Shown piece by piece: positions 37,551 through 49,113 of a DNA stretch of 64,000 nucleotides (position 1 is its first letter; every line of letters begins with the position of its first letter). Under the pieces are notes generated by a model. The model searched no databases, was not told where the DNA came from, and was given only the letters and a program-made list of their open reading frames with translations. A program made the translations under genes and the position numbers. The stretch is taken from NCBI GenBank assembly GCA_016801845.1, contig CM028916.1:12521514-12585513 (forward strand), read 5' to 3'. This DNA is from Polydactylus sextarius (lineage: Eukaryota; Chordata; Actinopteri; Polynemidae).

Positions 37551-40500
37551 GCGGAGAGGCAAAGTGTTGATATCCCTCAAAAACAATTGTGAGTCAATGC
37601 TTCTGATAATTTTTCAGTAAACTCAGGCAGGAATGCAGTATATGATAAACAAGCCTAAGCTTAGTCACAGATACTAAGGGATGATATGATAAAAGGGTCA
37701 TTAGAGACAGGAAATAGAAGGCGATGCACTGCTAAAATGAAGCTTGAAGTTTGTTTGTATTTTGGTTGTTTTAGCCTGTGAATGCAGGTGAATGCAGCTC
37801 GTCAGTATCTACATTTTTGTTTTGCATGACCTGTAATGGCCTTTCATTCGTGCCACAAAAAAATGCAAATGAAAACACCCTCAGGAATAACCTGAAGTAG
37901 CTTCCTGATATCTAAAACAACAAGTATATGGAGGGTCTTTGTGCGTAGAAATCATAACATAATCATAAATGCACACATAACATTTGTACATGTGTAAATT
38001 TACACAGCATCTTCTAAAATGGCCTTGGTTGAGATTTTTTGCACCGACAGCGAGACAGATATTCGCCAAAGAAGCAAATATCCGTTGGAAAGAGAAATCT
38101 CCCACAGAGGGAAGCTGTGACTCATTCACCTTGAAGAAGAACATTGCTGGTGTCTGAGTCATCAGGGTCACACCCCAACACACACACACACCTACCAGCC
38201 ACTCAACCAGTTCTCTATCTCCTTCTGTCTCACACATACACAAACACGTTTGAGCACACACAGGCATTGTAAAATAATTTACAAGATCCAAGATTAAATA
38301 TTGTACTAACCTCACCTTCCTTAGAACAAAACATTAAAAGGCGTATAATTAGAAAAAAAGGGAGAATCTCCATTGAGTCATATACAAAAGGGAAGTGGAT
38401 AAATCCGCAAATATCAAGCTTTTTAATGGGTCATTTAGAAGCAAGAAGCAGAGACAGTATTAGTATTAGTAGAGAACGTATATATTTGCATTTGTAAGTC
38501 TCTCTCTTTTGTGTTTCGCAAAAAAAAGAATCCAAAAATAAACTGTTAATGTGCACATTAGTTTATAAGAACAATAATATTGTTCTTATAACTGTTTCCA
38601 TCTTTTTTTCCCCCTTAATCGAGGTTAAGCAGGAAAAAAAAAAAAAAGACGTAAACAGTTTTGTTTTTTGTACAGATTTAGATTTAAAATTTGCTTTACT
38701 GGTGCTGGTAACTTTCATTTCATTTACTCTTGTAACTCGTACAATTTTAAAAAGCAAAATAAGATTTTTTTTTTCTTTTTAATCCTTTGTAATTATTTGA
38801 ATATGCGTCGGACATGTGAACGTCACGTGTTGTTTTTGAGCTGCTGAGCACGTTGGATCAGTAAAACTGCTGAAAAGATATAATCCAGTTCTCCTTGAAA
38901 GTGAAACTCGGTCATAAATCAAACATTAACCCCTCCCCCAATAGGCTTAAAAAGGTGGATGTAAACCATTTGCAGTTTGCTACCTCATGAAAAACTGCAC
39001 CTGCTAACTTGAATTAATGTCATTTACAGTGGACGGCGATGATGAAAAAATAAAGTCTCCTGCAGTTATAATCCATCTCTACACCGCGTCTTCATAATGT
39101 TATAGCGGTATAAACATCATTATGTGCCCAGATATTTAAAACCAAGTTTTGGGGAAGACAACGTGGGAGCACGATGACTGAATATACTCAGCGTGCAAAG
39201 TTAATCCACTGGTATAATTCTTTTTTCTTTTCTTTTTTTTTTTTTTTTTTGCGGCAAAGTGGCACCATTTCATTTTATGGTAAATGACTGTAAAATAGCA
39301 AAATACAAACTTTTTAATGACACCTTCTCAAGCCAACAGTGACTGAATGTTTCCAGCTTGAAAGCCTGGATTTAGGTGGAGGGTCACTTCAGGAAATGAC
39401 TGAACTGCCCACTATGTATTATAAAACCAGGATTTAAGCATTTAAGCTAAAATCATAGTGTAGCCCGTTTGAAACATATGTACTCAAATGTAATTAAAAG
39501 AGGCGATTCAGATTCCTGTATAACACGGGTTCTGCCGCCTTTAAATCAAGACATTAATCTCCAAATAAAATGATAGCATTAAACATGAAAAGATTCTCTG
39601 AGTATACGACTTTATTCACGGCAGTGTTGTCTTTCAAAGCTCCATTTTAAAGCAGGAAAATCTGAAGAATCATCAGACTTTCAGGTTTCAGCATGTTGAG
39701 AGATGAATTGACCCTAAATGGTGAGCCAATTTTTTTTTTTTTTTTAACTTTACTGAATGTCAGTGATGCCGCCGGAGAAAGGCCAGACGTTGAAAGAAAT
39801 ATGAAAAGATCTCATAAAGTCAAATGCGATCCTGTCAGACTTTAAATCAAAAACTGATTTTCCTCTGTTAGGTCGACTTTCGATGTCATTTCTTTTTAAG
39901 TCTTAAATACATACAAGCCATAAATTGCACCAAAAATATGTTTTTATTTCCGATCTTAAAAGACTCTCCGTGACTCTCTCAGCGCCGGTGTACTCAAAAG
40001 CAGATGGTAGTTCAACATTAGCATCCTTCAACACATCTTTTATGTATCAGTCGCTTCATTTTAAAATTTATTTTCACCTGTAAAAACTGCAACAACGCAC
40101 ATGGAATTTTAAAAACATTATAAGACCATGAATATGTGGACAGACAACTACTGTAGCTTCACCTCTATTGGATATTTACTCTGTAGCTACAAACCGTGTG
40201 TATTAATCAGTTTGGTCTGTGATCTCTGAAGAGTACGTTGTTTCATTAAAATACATGTCTGTTCAATAAATTATAGGTTAAATGTGATGTCTTTTCTCTG
40301 ATTCTTTCATCTTTTTATGGTTTTGGTTTCTTACACTATATGTTTTTAATATATAAATTATTTATTAATGTTGACAATGGATATTGTTTTTTTTTCCTAA
40401 TGTTTCAATACTGTAGTGTAGATCATGGAAAATAATCCTCATTTTTCCACTTACTTTTTGCTGACAACACGTGTGTTATCTCAACATGATTTATTCAGCA

Positions 40501-41525
40501 TTTCACCTTCCCTCTTTGTCGCCCTTTGATTAGATAATGAATCCATCGCGCTTGCCTAAATGGCTGAAATTGTATGAATATATCGTATGAATAGTATGAA
40601 TCGAATATACGCAGCTGGCAGTTAGCAAAACAATGTGCAGGAGTTCATTAATTTTGATGAATCAATCTAAAATAAGATAGTTTGATATTTGTCTTTCAAA
40701 GAATATCTTTACTGCTCTCCATCAGAAAAAAAAACTGTCTTTCTGTAGCATCATTCAGCAATATCCTTTAAGTCTGTGGAGTTAATACACTTAAAAACTC
40801 TTCCTTTGACTTTACTCATGTTTCTCCCCTCAAGTCTTTCCAGTTTCTTTGCTTCGTAGTGTTATTTCCATTAGCAGGAGTCAAGTCTTCCCTTACAGTC
40901 TATATGATCAAGTCTTAAAATCCTGTTTAGTTTAAAATTCATACTGGTCTGATTTATGACACGCTGTTTTTGAAACACACTGCAGATCCTGACTCTAGAA
41001 ACAAAACAGTGACTCATGATAGACAGATTTCCCTCCAAACATCTACAAAAACACGCACGCACATTCACTCACAGGCTAAAAGAATGAGAGTACATGCCCA
41101 GGGTTTTTGCCAAAATGCCACTGTGAAGCAGACTTTCCACACTGTCGGTTGGCTCTTCCAGTAATGCGATGGCACGCTTCCCTCTTTTCCACGGAGGGAG
41201 AGAAATTGAAAGAGGGTGTCGGGGGTGCGGACAATTTCAGCACACATTTCTAATGTCGCACTGGCATTCAGAAAACAGTTAATTTGTCTCTTGTTCACTT
41301 TCATTCAGTGTCCTGGCGAACAAAATGAAACTTGAGGCTGTAAAATTGGCAGGTACATTTACAAGTCTCATGCTAGTGCTAGTGGGGAATCGTAAAATAC
41401 AAGTCTGCATTTTGATCAATGTCTCGGTACAGGAGGAATACATCCTGTTGAATGTATCCCTCCAAGACATCCTGTCAATCTAATCAACAGAAACTAGATG
41501 TTTAATCACCTAGTTTTCACTTAGG

Positions 41526-42860
41526 TTGACATTTTCAAGCATTTCTTTCCAAGAGTTAGTTTAGAAGACCGATACCATTCATTTCTTCTTTTCCTCTGTA
41601 AAGTAAAAAATCATATTGTTAAGATAAGCAAGCTAACTTAGACACTACTTACAGACACATAAAGAGTGGAACTATTAACAATTAGGGGATCTATTAAAAG
41701 AAGATCATATCATACATTTACAAAATATTACAAAAGGAGTCAGAGGACAATAGTTTGCACATCAAGGAGAAATGGCAACTAGAGATGAATACCATTATCA
41801 CAGATGAAGACTGGCTCTATCTGTGTAAAGAAGGACACAGAACAACAAGCAGTCCTACACAGAAATAGTCTGAATGGAGAGTTAAGATGCAATATTTTAA
41901 TGTTGGAGGGGCTGTGGCATGATAGGAGACCACACCCACATCTTCTGGGACTGTCCAAAACTATCAGAGTACTGGCAAAATGTAAAAAAAAAGGTATAAA
42001 AAAATGTTTAAACATAGATCTGCCACCAGTTTATTTTATATTGGGAATCACACGACATAACATAAAGGATGAAAATAAGGTTTTATTATTAAGAGTCTTT
42101 CTTTCACAGCCCCCCATCATAACACAATGGAAACAAAGAGCAAAAGAGGTGTATAATATGGAATTTATATATATATTATATATATTTATAAAATTTATTA
42201 ACATTAAGAACAGTGTTTTTTGACCAAATGGCTCCCTATTTATGATTTCTTCTTTTGACAGTTAGATGGTTATGTATGAATATGCAGACATTAGTTTGTA
42301 TATGCTGATGACTTATAGACTCTATACTGACTTTATTTTGTATATTTCCAGTATGCTAACAAGTTCAACTGAAAGACAATGTGATTCATGTGAGAGTTTC
42401 ACACTGGACGTAGTAGCATTTAACTTGAACTTGGAGTGATTTATGATATATGTAAATATGTGAATTACAAAATGCCCAGAAAGACATATTTGAATTATCA
42501 TTGACATTTGACTGCAATTGTAAAAACTAACTGCCTACTAAAGTGAAATAAAAAAAAGTTAGAAAAAAAAAAAAAGATAAGCAAGCTAAAAGACCATTAG
42601 CATAAAGACCAGAAAACAACAAGGAAACAGCGAGCTTGTCCAAAGATACAAAATCCAAATACCACCACTTCCAAATGTCATTTTATTATGTTATTATTAT
42701 GTAATGTGTAAGGCAACACAAACAAAGGGATGCTAGGTGTTGCCCCCTGTTTAGAGGAGCGCTAAGCTAAACTAACAGGCTTCTGACAGTCACAAGTGAT
42801 ATCGATCTGCTCATCTATCTCTTGTTCAGAATTATATACGCATATATTAGAAAATGTCAA
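41526..42860. mobile_element. Terminal-inverted-repeat element split by an L1
   Basis: The outer ends are perfect 11-bp inverted repeats (TTGACATTTTC at 41526-41536, GAAAATGTCAA at 42850-42860). Beyond them the two arms stay recognisably complementary, for example AAGAGTTAGTTTAGAAGACCG on the left against the reverse complement of the arm at about 42797-42827. The middle includes phrases typical of a widespread fish repeat (TTAGCATAAAGACCAGAAAAC, TGCCCCCTGTTTAGAGGA, GCTAAGCTAAACTAACAGG). Without the L1 and one TSD copy it is about 380 bp. It has no coding capacity, so it is a MITE-like non-autonomous element. Its superfamily is not certain. Confidence 0.7.
41637..42573 (+). mobile_element. 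5'-truncated L1-type retrotransposon 3' end
   Basis: About 937 bp. At 41901-41975 the frame reads CWRGCGMIGDHTHIFWDC and on to EYWQNV, matching the cysteine-histidine motif at the C-terminus of L1 ORF2. An upstream ORF2-like stretch (EDWLYLCKEG, near 41806) is in a different frame and meets a stop, so the copy is dead. A 3' UTR follows, then an A run at 42562-42573. The element is bounded by identical 16-bp repeats AAGATAAGCAAGCTAA at 41621-41636 and 42574-42589 (the first two As may belong to the tail). Confidence 0.85.
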
Positions 42861-44957
42861 ACTACTACTACTAAAAAGAGTTACTATCTAAAGTTCCACT
42901 ATGCAGACATCCAGAAAGCAAGGGTTAAAAATGTTTTTAACTTCAGGTAGTCACATGTTTGTGATTCATCCGCCTGCAGTTTACTACTGAAAAACCCAAC
43001 CAATTATTTCCGTACAGCATGGCAGTGGTCCATCTGGAGTCTGGTAATAGAAACAAGAAGTGAATGCAAGTTCTTCCTTGCTTCTCTCTGTCATGCAAGC
43101 TAACAAGTCCGCCCCAACACCCAACACCACATCTAATCTAAAATAATAGGTTGACTGCAAGTATAGGAATATGTCAGCCTTGCACACTGTTGTGAACTGA
43201 AGCCACGGAGGGTTACATAAGGTATAATTTGAAGCATTTGCAGGGACTCAGCCACCTCACTGGCTACATCTTGGATATGATTCTGATATTGAAAAGAGAG
43301 TGGCAAGAAAATGACAGCCTTGTGCAGACATTTACAGGTAAGGAATTTGCATTGTGACCCAACTTGACATATAGTGCTACGGTTTGATATAATGGGAAAA
43401 TATGTGGGAAACAGGTTATAAGAATGAAACATAGCAGATAAATGGTCATGTAAAGGCTACTACTGGCCTCTTTTGGGCTTTCTGATGTAAAGAAACACAA
43501 AAACAAAGGTAGTCTGTGCTACATGGCAATTTCAGCAGTAACAATATATGTTCCTGTCAGTACCAATGTTCCCACATCAAGCATGCGTAGACGACAGGGC
43601 TGCAATCTGAGGCTCGGGTCTGCTGCATCTCTCCCCTGTTGCCTTATAATGAGAGCTGACTCAAGCAGAGATTAACTACGATCTGGTTTACGTTAACCCC
43701 CAGCAGCTTCATGAGCTCCAGATAAAGATTAAATATTTTGACATTGGACTATAAGGTGGGTGGTTATTTGATTCACCCGCTTTGTCAAGTCTGTTCATGA
43801 AAAAATACACCAATTAGTCTGAAATGAATCTGAAATGAATGGATGGCCATGAAAACTACACCTAGTTATGGAAAAAAATAAATGCACATGTCCAGGAGGG
43901 AAAACCTTATTAGTGTGAAATGAATGAAAGTCTATCCAAGCTGATGTAAGTCAGTGAGAACCGCAGGTATCGACACTAATCATTTTGACAGCTAATTTTC
44001 TCACCCAAAGTAGCGTTAGTTAATACAATGAGTAAGAAACACACGAAGCTAAATATGATGCTTATGAGGAGCATTTTGCCACTTGTGGCTTGTAAACTGA
44101 ACTTTTAAATTCGCCCTCTACTCCACAGCTCAACAAGACGTGAAGCATGAGGCCCATAAACGTGACTGCCAAAACACCACAGTGCACTGGCATCGAGATC
44201 AACAGACCTCCCAAACACTCAGTCTGTACCTGAAGCAGCGTGAGACACAAACTAATACAGATACCTGCATGTTGTAGCGTGTGTTTGCTGCGTTTGTTTG
44301 TTTTTATATATATGTAATGAATTCCTAAATACGTTAAGACTGCTATAATTGCTAAAACTGACCGACTGCCAAGTTGCTATTTAAAAAAAAAAATTGGTTG
44401 CAGGTGTTGTTGCCTCACCTCTGCCCACTGCCAAAAGGTTAATGCCCTGATCATTTAAGAATCATAAAAATTGTTGTTAAGTTTACTGTATTATTTAAAC
44501 AAGATTTATGTCAGTGAATCTGACCGTGAGCGCAAGTTTGTGAAATGAAATGTCCATCATAACAGACCACTAGTAATAGTTTTCACATTTACCTTTGATT
44601 TCTAGATTAGTAATTAGAGTTGATATTGAAATGTTTGTTTAAAAGGTTTGATTGTTTGACAGAAGAGTCAACATCAGAGCACATCTAACCGGGGGGGCAT
44701 TCAATAAATGCGGGGGTCACTTTCTGCCTCTCAACACCTCAATATACGATGTAATTACATGACAATATCAGTTTTCTGACAACAATCAACACACTAATCC
44801 AGGTCTTATACCAAAACATCCAAAGGGGCAGCTGCTTTTCACATAGGCGCCATATAGTGTACTCGTGTTTTCAAAAAAATTACAGCCCTCCCTCCCTCTC
44901 TCTCTGTCACGCACGCAGATCCGGCATAAATTCAGACAGGACAAAAACCCATTCAGC

Positions 44958-45126
44958 TATTTTTTTTTTTTTTTTTGGCCCTTTTGCCTTTGTTGATAAT
45001 AAGTTTGACAGGAAAGTGGGGGGATGACACGCAGAAATGGTCATCACAGACGAGACTCGAACTGGCGATCACTGCACAGCTTATACGCCAAAGTGGTGCG
45101 TCCTAACCACTCGGCTATCCAGGCAC
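44958..45126 (-). mobile_element. tRNA-derived SINE, reverse copy with 12-bp TSD
   Basis: Read on the minus strand it has an A box (TAGCCGAGTGGTTAGGACG), a B box (GTTCGAGTCTC), the same CATCCCCCCACTTTCCTGTC body as the copy at 12331, and a 3' A tail (the T run 44961-44976 on the + strand). It is flanked by identical 12-bp direct repeats AACCCATTCAGC at 44946-44957 and 45127-45138, the target-site duplication left by LINE-driven insertion. Confidence 0.85.
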
Positions 45127-46465
45127 AACCCATTCAGCGTTAAGTGTTATAAACAAGTATGCCACGGTGGGTAGAATAAGGTACATTAAAAGCACGGATT
45201 ACCTTCAAAAGAGTTGCATGCAGTGAGTGTGGCCACTAAACCTTTGAAGAACACCGTCTTTCCACTGATTAATTTGTTTTTATTATTTTTTTTATATCTA
45301 ATTCTCACTGTATAGTGACTTAAATAAATAGATTAATATACATATTGATAAAATATAAAGTTTGGACCCAAAGGATTAACTGCAGCCAGGTGAGGGTGGG
45401 GAAAGGAGGGCATTGTAACTTACTGTGTGTCAGAAAACAGTGCGTGTGAAGCTTAAACTATTTATGATTTATTACAACTTGGGATTACTTTCATGGTTTG
45501 GCCCATAATTCATAGATAGTTCACACCAAGGTGGATAGATTGAGTGCTTTATTAAAGTGTAAATTGCTCTGTTGCATCAGCCAATTCACATAAAACAGAA
45601 AATCTAAATGAGGAAGACAGGAAAACAAATTGTGATAGAAGCCAAATAATATAAAATAACACAAAAGAAGTAGACCATAAAATGGGATCTTTAACTCTGT
45701 TGCTAAATAAACTCTCTACTATAATCAAGATTCGAAATGTTATACATGAGGACACAGGTTCATGATTCATACTGAGATACTCTCACATGAAGAGTTTAAA
45801 CATACCTATACATACAAATAAGTTAACTGCTTTGATCTATAATTGCTTTGATGAATGTGCTAAAAGTTTTGCTAAATGACTTTGTCTGGAGGCAAAATTT
45901 AATGCAAACGCATGTGAAATGTCTCTCAGAATTTTTCATTGCAGAGGAAAATGTTTGCCAACAGCTGTGGTATATACATTTGGTCAGAGTTGAAGTAAAG
46001 AGACAGTTTGGATAATAGTAATAGATCTTACTTGAGTGAATTAAACTAATCTTGGGATTTGTTTTAGACTTATGATAATCTGACTAGTGATGTTGTTTGA
46101 ACTTTATACTTTTTCTTGAAAATCTGTAGAGCTTCCAGGTCCAAGGAATTCTATTTTTTTTCCTTTTTGAGTAAAACATTTCCAGCAGAAATGAAAAATA
46201 AGCCTCATGATGTAATAAACCATGTTTAGTTACATTTCACTCACAAGATAAGGACTGTGTGCTTTTTTTTTCCACCCGTTGTGGCAAGACGGTATTTTCT
46301 CTTAACCTTATTTAACTAAAACTTTCAGTTTGCCTCTTCAGTTCTCTTCCATCACAGGGTAACCTCCTCTTTAAGGGTGGATGCACATGGCTGATGGATT
46401 TGGTTCCAAATGAGCCGTCTCTCAAAAATTATCCTGGTTTTTCACTTTCTCGCTCACCACCAAGT

Positions 46466-46492
46466 TAAAAAAAAAAAAAAAAAAAAAAAAAA
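46466..46492. repeat. A-run, about 27 bp
   Basis: Homopolymer after CACCAAGTT. I recognise no element in front of it. Confidence 0.85.
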
Positions 46493-47459
46493 GATTTAAA
46501 AAAACGGCTGGACGGTAACTTTGGCACGTAATTAAGTCAAGAAATTTTGTAGTGGTTTGCATCCAGGCTTTCCTTAACCCTTGGGTTTAACTCCATTTCT
46601 GTTTCGAGACGTATTCATCCATCTGCACTCTCTTGATCCCCTGTCCAAACCACAGCAATGACTCACGGGTAAATGAGCAGGGGCTAGGGGTGGGGGGGCA
46701 GAGAGCGGACAGATTAAGTCGCGGGGAACGGTTTGTGGCGGGGAATCAGAGAGACGTAGTTTGAATGAGACTGCTTGTGGGTGCTGGAGGCCTATCAGGC
46801 GGTACAGTTGCCTGGAATAACAAACAGAGACTGTCAGGATGACGAGCATGGATGGTGGTCCCTACTGTGAAGCCTTTTATAGCAGATCCTTCCCCCTTGA
46901 GAAGAAGGAAAGAAGATGAATTTCATTTTAATTCTGGTAAGGTTTTGGGAAGGCTTCCAGGGTGTGTCCGCAGAGAATAGTAAAACACTGTTGGATAAAC
47001 AGAAGTGAACAATATGAAACGTTACTATCACGCAGAGGTTTCAGCAATTCCATTTTTTTCTGCTTCTCCCAAAAATCAAGTGAGATACAAACAACTAAAC
47101 TATAGAAAATTGATCATTTTGAACTTTCTATACAGACTGAGTGACATTTTCCTTCATTACAGTGAACTGTAGTTTATTTTATATCAGTTACACCCACACA
47201 CACACCATGTTGCTGCTGTTAATACTCGCTACACACCAAATGTGAAAACAGGCCCAAGTGAATGCATCATTTACTTTTTCTGAAGTAAAATCTACCCAGC
47301 GAGTTGTTCTCAGTGGGACTGATAGTGGCTTCTTGTGTCTGTTGTTGAGAATAATACAAATAGAATTATATAATTTTGCAAATTACCCTGCCTTCGTATT
47401 ATAATTGCAGATAAACCACAGCGATACAGCACAAAACAGAAGTTAATAATCATCCAATT

Positions 47460-47462
<3 letters not shown>

Positions 47463-47526
<64 letters not shown>

Positions 47527-47542
47527 TTTTATATATATATAT
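47463..47542. repeat. (TA)n microsatellite, two blocks
   Basis: A pure TA array (47463-47522), a short break AATTATTT, then a second short TA block to about 47542. Confidence 0.95.
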
Positions 47543-49078
47543 TAATTTGTTCTATTTGTGTTTTTTTAATTCTCTGTGTTCCTACCCTCCAAACCTTTCA
47601 AATATGCCACATCATAGTCAGAAACCCAAATGCCCATCCATTTTATTCTTTAGAAGAAAACAAAAAAATAAAAAAAAATGTAAAAAAGTTCAAAAGACAC
47701 TTTACAAGTATGGCAGCAAAAACACTTCAAGAGAGTAAGAAGCACATAGTAGTTGAGATGTTTTTGACTACCAATGTTCAAGCATCTCCAGATGGTTGTA
47801 GTTGAAGACCAGGCTGTCTGCCAGTCCACTTCACCAGAGGCACTACCATCCAGGGTAGAGTACTCTCTACTGGTGAGTATCCAAGTGAAGAAAGGAGAAG
47901 AAAAAAAAAGAAAAACACTTCTGCTCTGTTTCTGAGATAAACCAGGACATAAGACCCAATGAAAGGGGAAAAATGTGTGTAAAATCAGTGTAAGCAAGGA
48001 AACTGGACTTGTTTTCAGTAACTGGACTGAGCTCTCACATTTGATTGATTTCACTTTTTCTTGAAGTAATCTGTCGGCCATTAGGATGGATTATATTAAA
48101 TTGTGTGCGCACAACATGGAAGATGCTGCCGATGTAAAAGAGACGGCGGTTTTCTCTGTCTTCCCTGTTATAAAAAATAAAGTAACGTGACGTGCCGCAA
48201 ATGATTTGAGCTTTTATTCCGCCAGTGGTTCCTCCCTGAGGTTGTGGCCGTTGTTGGGGAACAAGCCCTATAGTTCAGCTGGTCAAACATCGCATTGAAA
48301 GGGGCCTGTTCAAACCTCTCATTAACGTGAGTAATGACAGTAAATATGAGGTGATAATAGCAGACTATAGACAAACATGACTCACAACCTACTGGGGTTA
48401 CAAATTTAACAATATAACAGATGTTACTGTTTTTATAAGCCAGTTTGATTCGATCCTTTTAAGGCCTAAGCCTAAAAGTGGTAGTAAATGTGACCAATTA
48501 TGTTGTTATAAAAAATTAGTATCACATACTGTATTATCTTTCACTTATACTGTATTAAGCTTTCTGTCAGTTACTGTTCATTTTCTGTATATTTGCATTA
48601 AAATGATGTATTTAGAGGACAGATTCATGGAAAAAAAAATGCTACAAATTAATGTCTAATTAATAAAACTAATCACAAACAGAAGTACAGTCAAATCTAA
48701 AACCCAAATCCGTCTTCACAGCATACAACATTGTACAACACCAAAGATCCTAAGATCTTGGATCGGGATTAGGGAAAAACTTCAACCCAGAGTGAGTGAA
48801 ACAACATTGTGTCTCGCTGACATGATGCTTTGTGTAGAAATACAATGACTTGTTCATGAGCATATTTGCGTTGTTATGACACGTCTCTAATCTCGAACAG
48901 TGTTTTACTGATGTTACACAGTTCAGTGACTTCACTCTTAAGCCACAGTTCATTTTTCTCCTTCTGAGCTCTTCCTCCATCTTTGAAATAAAAGCAGCAT
49001 GCGGCGGGGTCAACTGAGGTAGCTACGAGTCGTTCTCTCTCCAAGCGGAGGATGTACTTATGCATCCTTGCTGTGTGT

Positions 49079-49079
<1 letters not shown>

Positions 49080-49111
<32 letters not shown>
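49080..49111. repeat. (TG)n microsatellite
   Basis: About 15 TG repeats. Confidence 0.9.

Positions 49112-49113
<2 letters not shown>

Larger units (their letters stand above)
23058..41525. other. Downstream non-coding region, part 1
   Basis: About 18 kb after kiss1r with no defensible exon. It contains one decayed repeat (24960), simple repeats (29898-29925 AAT, 31204, 31541-31562 CA, 32184, 33319, 34317 A run, 34594, 35580 A run, 37524, 39232 T run) and several unique, TAAT-motif-rich stretches (28440-28760, 31590-31800, 35780-35880). A short tandem of GATACTAAAAGA-like units is at 30059-30100. Confidence 0.6.

Noticed and set aside
41804..42223. 139-codon frame as a host gene
   Set aside because: It lies inside the L1 and is in a shifted frame. 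The informative L1 motif is in another frame.
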